Assembly: GCF_002886255.1 (NCBI RefSeq)
Contig: NZ_KZ614149.1
Location: forward strand, 3,469,272-3,533,271
Direction: 5' to 3'
DNA from: Alteribacillus bidgolensis
Lineage (GTDB): Bacteria > Bacillota > Bacilli > Bacillales > Marinococcaceae
DNA: 64,000 bases
Below the pieces are notes generated by a model that saw only the letters and a list, made by a program, of their open reading frames with translations, did no database searches and was not told the origin of the DNA. A program made the position numbers and the translations under genes. Position 1 is the stretch's first letter; every line of letters begins with the position of its first letter. Shown here in pieces: positions 59,487 through 64,000 of this stretch.

Positions 59487-60368
59487 TTAAAATGAGATGC
59501 TAAATCGATTGAAGTACCAAGTGTCATCATGCTTTCTTCTTTTAATGTAAGCATTCCGTTGATGTAACACTCCGTCCTTTAGTACGTATTTCTCGACTTT
59601 TTTGGGGTCTTCTTTTTTGATTAAGTTTTTACATTTTTTTATGCGGCTTTGATTAAAGTGGGAATAGGCCATTCTCAATAAATTATAATTAATATGATGA
59701 CTGCTTAATTGGTAGGGGTGTGATTGTCTAAATAAGTGTAAAATTGTAACACTTGGGAGAACGCTGCATCGATAACCAAATAACCATAGTTTAATGGAAA
59801 GTTCAATATCTTCAAATCCCCACCTTTTAAACCCCGTGTCAAACCCGCCAACGTTATTGAAAATTGACTGTGAAATTATAAAACACCCACCTGGCAGTAT
59901 AGCTGTATCGGAGATGTTTTGACATTTTCCCTTCCAATATACACCAAGGTTTGATTTGAGGGACTGGCCGTAACCTATAGAAGAAGGATTATTCACATCG
60001 GCAATAGCTGGACAAATTGCATCTGTTTTACCGTCTCTTAAAGGTTTTAATAATTTATCGATCCAATAATCTTTGAAAAATAAATGAGCGTCACAAAAAG
60101 CGAAATACTTACCCTTGGCGTTTTTTGCTCCAAGGTTTCTAGCGTTTGCTGCTCCGATTCCTTCTGTTCGTATAAGCTTAATGTGATTGCGTTTAGAATA
60201 AGTTTTAATAAAATTACAACATCCATCATTTGAGCCATCATCTACTACAATTACTTCATAGTGGTAATTGGAGTGGGTTACGAATAAGGAATCCAGTGTT
60301 TTTTTAACATTATCGCCTTCATTTTTAGCAGGGAAAATAATGGAGACTTCTGGAGAGGCTGATTTCAT
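59487..60368 (-). CDS. Family 2 glycosyltransferase
   Basis: A 293-residue GT-A enzyme with core PEVSIIFPAKNEGDNVKKTL, VVDDGSNDGCCNFI, GIGAANARNLGAKNAKGKYF and metal site CDAHLFF near 93. The acceptor-side motif is FKRWGFEDIELSIKLW near 180, as in polypeptide GalNAc-transferase-like and chondroitin-polymerase-like GT2 enzymes. No membrane helix. A truncated sulfotransferase follows it, and cysC lies upstream, all on the minus strand. It probably belonged to the same sulfated-glycan machinery. Confidence 0.87.
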   Translation of the reverse strand: MKSASPEVSIIFPAKNEGDNVKKTLDSLFVTHSNYHYEVIVVDDGSNDGCCNFIKTYSKRNHIKLIRTEGIGAANARNLGAKNAKGKYFAFCDAHLFFKDYWIDKLLKPLRDGKTDAICPAIADVNNPSSIGYGQSLKSNLGVYWKGKCQNISDTAILPGGCFIISQSIFNNVGGFDTGFKRWGFEDIELSIKLWLFGYRCSVLPSVTILHLFRQSHPYQLSSHHINYNLLRMAYSHFNQSRIKKCKNLIKKEDPKKVEKYVLKDGVLHQRNAYIKRRKHDDTWYFNRFSISF

Positions 60369-60446
60369 AAATAACTCGCTCCTTTATACTACATAACATT
60401 CCTACATATGATATGTAGTGTTATACGGAATGTGTACGGGAGATAA

Positions 60447-60478
60447 AAAGACCAAGCATTTTGGCTAACCATGCTTGG
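60447..60478 (-). terminator. Terminator of the sulfate-activation operon
   Basis: CCAAGCAT (60452-60459) pairs with ATGCTTGG (60471-60478); on the minus strand CTTTTTATC follows. It closes the sat-permease-cysC transcript. Confidence 0.8.
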
Positions 60479-60495
60479 CTTATAAGATAAGAGCT

Positions 60496-61092
60496 TTAAA
60501 TATAGTTATTCTTTTTTAAGAATTTCATGATTTGTTGAGTGGATTCATTAACACTCTGTTTGTCTGTTTCTACAATGATTTCTGGTTGATCTGGTTCTTC
60601 ATATGGGGAGTGAATGCCGGTAAATTGGCCTATTTCGCCATTTCTTGCCTTTTTATATAAACCTTTTGGATCTCGTTTTTCACATTCTGAAAGGTCGCAT
60701 TTTACATATATCTCGATAAACTCATCTTTCTCTAAAAGCGCTCTTACCATATTTCGGTCTGTTTGATAAGGTGATATAAAAGAAACGAGTGTAAGAATTC
60801 CCGCATCAACAAATAACTTGGATACTTCTCCGATTCTTCGAATGTTTTCTTTTCTATCTTCAGGCCGAAAACTCAAATCTTTATTAAGACCGTATCTTAT
60901 ATTATCTCCATCTAAACGATAAGACAGCACACCAGCATCGAATAATTTTTTTTCAACTTCCACAGCTAAAGTAGACTTTCCTGAACCGGAAAGCCCTGTA
61001 AACCATAGAACAGCACTTTTGTTTTTAGTTAATGTTTGACGATTCTTTTTTTGCACGTGTCCGGAATGCCACGTAATGTTTTTTGATTTCAT
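60496..61092 (-). CDS. cysC: Adenylylsulfate (APS) kinase
   Basis: Phosphorylates APS to PAPS, the donor for sulfotransferases. The 198 residues fit a stand-alone CysC: NITWHSGHVQKKNRQ at the N terminus, Walker A GLSGSGKSTLA at 33-43, DGDNIRYGLNKDLSFRPEDR, then VSFISPYQTDRNMVRALL, the lid KGLYKKARNGEI and FTGIHSPYEEP. I use the ATG at 61092; the open frame from 61122 includes the ribosome site AAAGGG. It is the last gene of sat-permease-cysC. In this window PAPS has an obvious use, the sulfotransferase cluster; no PAPS reductase is adjacent. Confidence 0.94.
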   Translation of the reverse strand: MKSKNITWHSGHVQKKNRQTLTKNKSAVLWFTGLSGSGKSTLAVEVEKKLFDAGVLSYRLDGDNIRYGLNKDLSFRPEDRKENIRRIGEVSKLFVDAGILTLVSFISPYQTDRNMVRALLEKDEFIEIYVKCDLSECEKRDPKGLYKKARNGEIGQFTGIHSPYEEPDQPEIIVETDKQSVNESTQQIMKFLKKNNYI

Positions 61093-61112
61093 ATATAAAA
61101 ATCCCTTTCTTC

Positions 61113-62888
61113 TTATATCCAAGTTACATATACAACAAGAATAGTAGTAACCATCACCAAAAAACTGAGAGGAATACCGACTTTTATATAATCTTTAAAA
61201 GTGTAGCCCCCGGGTCCATAAACGATTAAATTAGTTTGGTAACCAATAGGGGTTATAAAACTGGCTGAAGCAGCAATGGTTACAATCACTGCTAACGAAA
61301 ATGGATCTATTTGAACTTGATTAGAAATTTCTATAATTATAGGGAACATTATCACAGCAGCTGCATTATTTGTAATAAACTCTGTAAAGATGTTAGTAAT
61401 GATATAAACAGTAACTAACATGGCAATTACACCGAAAGGTTCGATGAGTAGAACAAGTTTGTTTGCGATCCATTGAGCTGTACCGGTAGTAGATAGAGCG
61501 GTTCCGATTCCTAGCGAACATGCAATTATCATTAAAACGTTAAATTGAATATATTGTTTTACTTCGGAAGGTGTTATGATTCGAAAGAGTAATAATAATG
61601 TTGTAGTTATTAATACAGCTGTAAACATAGAGACTACATGGAAGGACACTAGAGAGAGCATGATGAAAAAAATAGAAATAGAAATCCAGCCTTTTTTTCT
61701 GTCGCTTTTAGTGTAAACGTTTTGAGAAACATGGGTCATTACATAAAAATCATGCTCAATTCCACTTTTCTGAAAATCAGGACCGGTTATTAATAGAAGG
61801 GTGTCTCCCGGTTTCAAGACAATGTCTCCGATTTTACTTTTTATCCGTTCATTACTCCGATGTACAGCAATAACTGCACAATCATATTTAGCTCTGAATT
61901 GAGTGTCTTTAATTTTTTTGTGTAAGAGCGAAGAGTGATGAGAAACAACCGCTTCGACAAGTTTTGTTTTGTTCGTTTTTAATTCATCTAGCGGAGGGCA
62001 GGTGTTTGTCTCGAGATGAATGCCTTTTATATTTTGGATTTCTGAAATAGTAGAAAGGTCCCCGGTGAAAATAAGGCGATCACCTGGTTTTATAATAGTA
62101 GTACTTTTTATAGGAGTAATTCTTTCATTGCCACGTATAATCGAAATAAAATAGATACCTTTTAAGTTTCGTAGACCAGCTTCGTTGATCGTACAATGGG
62201 TAAGGGGGCAACCTTTATCGATTAACACTTCACCAAGGTATTCACGATATTTTTCTTTAACCATTTCTGTCATCACTTTATGATTTGGTAAAATGCGGTG
62301 TCCGATCGTAATGAGATAAATAATACCTAAGATAGTAATCGGTAATCCGATTATACTTAGAGTGAAAATAGAAAACCCTTGCCATCCCTCTTTTAGCATT
62401 AATTCGTTCACAATTAAGTTTGTAGATGTTCCAATTAAAGTTATAGTTCCCCCTAATATCGTTGCATAGGATAACGGTATTAAAAATTTAGACGGTGAGA
62501 TTTTGTTCGCTTCACACCAATTTCGAATAACGGGAGTTAATGTAATGACAATAGGTGTGTTATTTAAAAAAGCTGAAAATCCGGAAAATGGTATAATCAT
62601 TTTTAACAATGCTTTTTGGGTAGAGTCATGAGAATTTAATAGGTTAGTAATAAGGCGGTCTATGATTCCGCTTTTTTTTATGGTACCTGCAATAATAAAC
62701 AGCATTGCAATCGTTAGCATTGCTTGATTAGAAAACCCTTGTGCAGCTTCTTGTGGTGTTATGATCCCAGTTATAGTAAAAAAAGTTAGCGTCAAAAAAA
62801 TAATAAGAGCAGGTCTTGCTATCTCGAAAAATAATCCACACATCATACATCCGACTGTAAATAAGACAAAAACCATTTCCCATGTCAT
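61113..62888 (-). CDS. SLC13-type permease with two RCK_C domains, probable sulfate importer
   Basis: A 591-residue membrane transporter of the DASS/SLC13 group. About five or six helices (to residue 200), then two cytoplasmic TrkA-C (RCK_C) domains, INEAGLRNLKGIYFISIIRG to IIKPGDRLIFTGD and VVSHHSSLLHKKIKDTQFRA to VLKPGDTLLLITG, then the second half of the membrane domain. The SNT-type signatures are FLNNTPIVITLTPV near 100 and TEFITNNAAAVIMFPI near 500. Encoded between sat and cysC, it is most likely a sodium-coupled sulfate importer feeding them. Start ATG follows AAAAAGGATC. Confidence 0.88.
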   Translation of the reverse strand: MTWEMVFVLFTVGCMMCGLFFEIARPALIIFLTLTFFTITGIITPQEAAQGFSNQAMLTIAMLFIIAGTIKKSGIIDRLITNLLNSHDSTQKALLKMIIPFSGFSAFLNNTPIVITLTPVIRNWCEANKISPSKFLIPLSYATILGGTITLIGTSTNLIVNELMLKEGWQGFSIFTLSIIGLPITILGIIYLITIGHRILPNHKVMTEMVKEKYREYLGEVLIDKGCPLTHCTINEAGLRNLKGIYFISIIRGNERITPIKSTTIIKPGDRLIFTGDLSTISEIQNIKGIHLETNTCPPLDELKTNKTKLVEAVVSHHSSLLHKKIKDTQFRAKYDCAVIAVHRSNERIKSKIGDIVLKPGDTLLLITGPDFQKSGIEHDFYVMTHVSQNVYTKSDRKKGWISISIFFIMLSLVSFHVVSMFTAVLITTTLLLLFRIITPSEVKQYIQFNVLMIIACSLGIGTALSTTGTAQWIANKLVLLIEPFGVIAMLVTVYIITNIFTEFITNNAAAVIMFPIIIEISNQVQIDPFSLAVIVTIAASASFITPIGYQTNLIVYGPGGYTFKDYIKVGIPLSFLVMVTTILVVYVTWI

Positions 62889-62928
62889 GACAAACCAGAT
62901 CCTTTTTCTAGAACAATGGAAGTGAGCG

Positions 62929-63996
62929 TCATTTTTTCTTTAATCCTTTAATAAGGATCTCTGCTACTTCTGGCCGGGTAAACTCTTTAGGTGGTTTTTG
63001 ACCTTGTCGTAATATTTCCCTTACTTTCGTTCCGCTCAAATGCATATGATTTTCTGATTTGTGCGGGCATGTTTTGGAAGTACCCATGTTTTCGCAACTC
63101 TTACAATAAAAAGCATGCTCAAACTTTAAAATGGATATATCAATTTCATCGGATGAAAATGTATCAAAAATTTGTTGAGCTTCATACGTTCCATAATAAT
63201 CTCCCACTCCTGCATGATCTCTTCCAACAATAAAATGGGTGCATCCATAATTTTTTCTTACGAGAGCATGGAAAATGGCTTCTCTTGGTCCGGCATATCT
63301 CATTGCAGCTGGAAAAATCGCCAGCCGAACTCTATTTTTAGGATAATAATTATTTAGAAGGGTATGGTAACTTTCCATACGAATATTAGCCGGTATGTCA
63401 TCTTTCTTTGTTTCCCCCACTAAAGGGTGAACGAACAAGCCATCTACCATTTCTAAAGCAGATTTTTGTATATACTCATGTGCTCGATGAATAGGATTTC
63501 GGGTCTGAAAACCAACAATGGTTTTCCAACCTAAGTTATTAAATATATTTCTTGTCTCTATAGGGTCAAGCGAATATTCGTTAAAAGGTTGATGTGACGG
63601 ACGGTTTAAAAGAATGATGGGACCGGCAAGATATACATCCCCTTTTTCGTACAGTTTTTTAACGCCGGGATGTTTTTTGTCTGTAGTACCGTAGACATGT
63701 TTTGCTTCCATTTCTTTATTATATTTATATTTTTCTTTAAAGTGAAAAATAGCATAGATAGTTCCGTCCTCACCTCTCAAAACTATATCATTTCCAGGTC
63801 TATAACGATCAGCTTCTGCTTTTGAAACGGCTAGTGTAATAGGGAGGCTCCAAACTAAACCATTAGACAGTCTCATGTCTTTTAATACACTCATATAGTC
63901 TTTTTTATTCATAAACCCATCTAAAGGACTATAGGCTCCATTTGCAATTAATTCAAGATCCGATAACGTTTCCTTTGAGATGGTTATAGTTTCCAT
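62929..63996 (-). CDS. sat: Sulfate adenylyltransferase (ATP sulfurylase), possibly partial at window edge
   Basis: Makes APS from ATP and sulfate. The visible 355 residues include ISKETLSDLELIANGAYSPL at the start, VGFQTRNPIHRAHEYIQKSA (QxRNPxHxxH nucleotide site, about 160-180), YAGPREAIFHALVRKNYG, the FIVGRDHAGVGDYYGTYEA motif near 257 and CKSCENMGTSKTCPH. Bacillus enzymes are about 380 residues and begin some 25 residues before this sequence, so the true start probably lies beyond the window; the ATG at 63996 would give a shortened protein. No fused kinase domain is present. It leads the sat-permease-cysC operon. Confidence 0.92.
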   Translation of the reverse strand: METITISKETLSDLELIANGAYSPLDGFMNKKDYMSVLKDMRLSNGLVWSLPITLAVSKAEADRYRPGNDIVLRGEDGTIYAIFHFKEKYKYNKEMEAKHVYGTTDKKHPGVKKLYEKGDVYLAGPIILLNRPSHQPFNEYSLDPIETRNIFNNLGWKTIVGFQTRNPIHRAHEYIQKSALEMVDGLFVHPLVGETKKDDIPANIRMESYHTLLNNYYPKNRVRLAIFPAAMRYAGPREAIFHALVRKNYGCTHFIVGRDHAGVGDYYGTYEAQQIFDTFSSDEIDISILKFEHAFYCKSCENMGTSKTCPHKSENHMHLSGTKVREILRQGQKPPKEFTRPEVAEILIKGLKKK

Positions 63997-64000
63997 GTTT

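Noticed and set aside
1..64000. CRISPR array, tRNA, rRNA or prophage structural genes
   Set aside because: No regularly spaced repeats, no cloverleaf-like sequences and no phage morphogenesis genes were seen on either strand.

Overview
The window reads as chromosome of an endospore-forming, low-GC member of the Bacillaceae. The support is strong AGGAGG-type ribosome binding sites, frequent TTG/GTG starts, U-tailed terminators, YjzC- and YjcZ-like small proteins, a KGG-repeat stress protein, an Hbs-type HU, paired short CHR transporters and sporulation-sigma-like promoters. I cannot name the genus. No tRNA, rRNA, CRISPR array or prophage was seen.

Layout. 0-10 kb: a sensor kinase, a DUF2512 gene with a stop at codon 5, an amidohydrolase behind an attenuator-like leader, two CHR transporters, a TipA-like MerR regulator, a LytTR/DUF3021 pair and a PadR regulator with a frameshifted partner. 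10-17 kb: a seven-gene operon for dTDP-Fuc4NAc (rfbA, rfbB, WecE-like, WecD-like) plus a polyprenyl-phosphate glycosyltransferase, a small flippase-like protein and a large DUF6044 membrane protein. 18-22 kb: mqnB-mqnD of the futalosine menaquinone route and an ATP-grasp/M20 pair. 22-33 kb: housekeeping and stress genes (RodA/FtsW family, HU, aldo/keto reductases, catalase) mixed with many decayed genes (YhfW-like Rieske oxidoreductase, CobW-like GTPase, a nucleotidyltransferase module cut by an IS remnant). 33-41 kb: probable spore-surface genes, namely two long coiled-coil proteins, a Cys-rich protein with PT-repeat linkers, a degenerate amidase-like protein, a 41-residue Cys-rich peptide and a JAMM metalloprotease.

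41-64 kb is the most distinctive part. Four intact and three broken sulfotransferase genes lie among five glycosyltransferases and one glycosyltransferase fragment. An operon for a UDP-2-acetamido-2,6-dideoxy-L-hexose follows, and at the right edge come sat (ATP sulfurylase), an SLC13/RCK sulfate-type permease and cysC (APS kinase). Together these would take up sulfate, make PAPS and transfer sulfate to a surface glycan. My main hypothesis is a sulfated glycan, perhaps on the spore surface.

The window is rich in decay: at least ten broken genes, a fossil IS3-family element with two solo end remnants, an IS66 fragment fused to a group II intron 5-prime end, and a family of about 95-bp intergenic repeats that can fold into alternative terminator/antiterminator hairpins.
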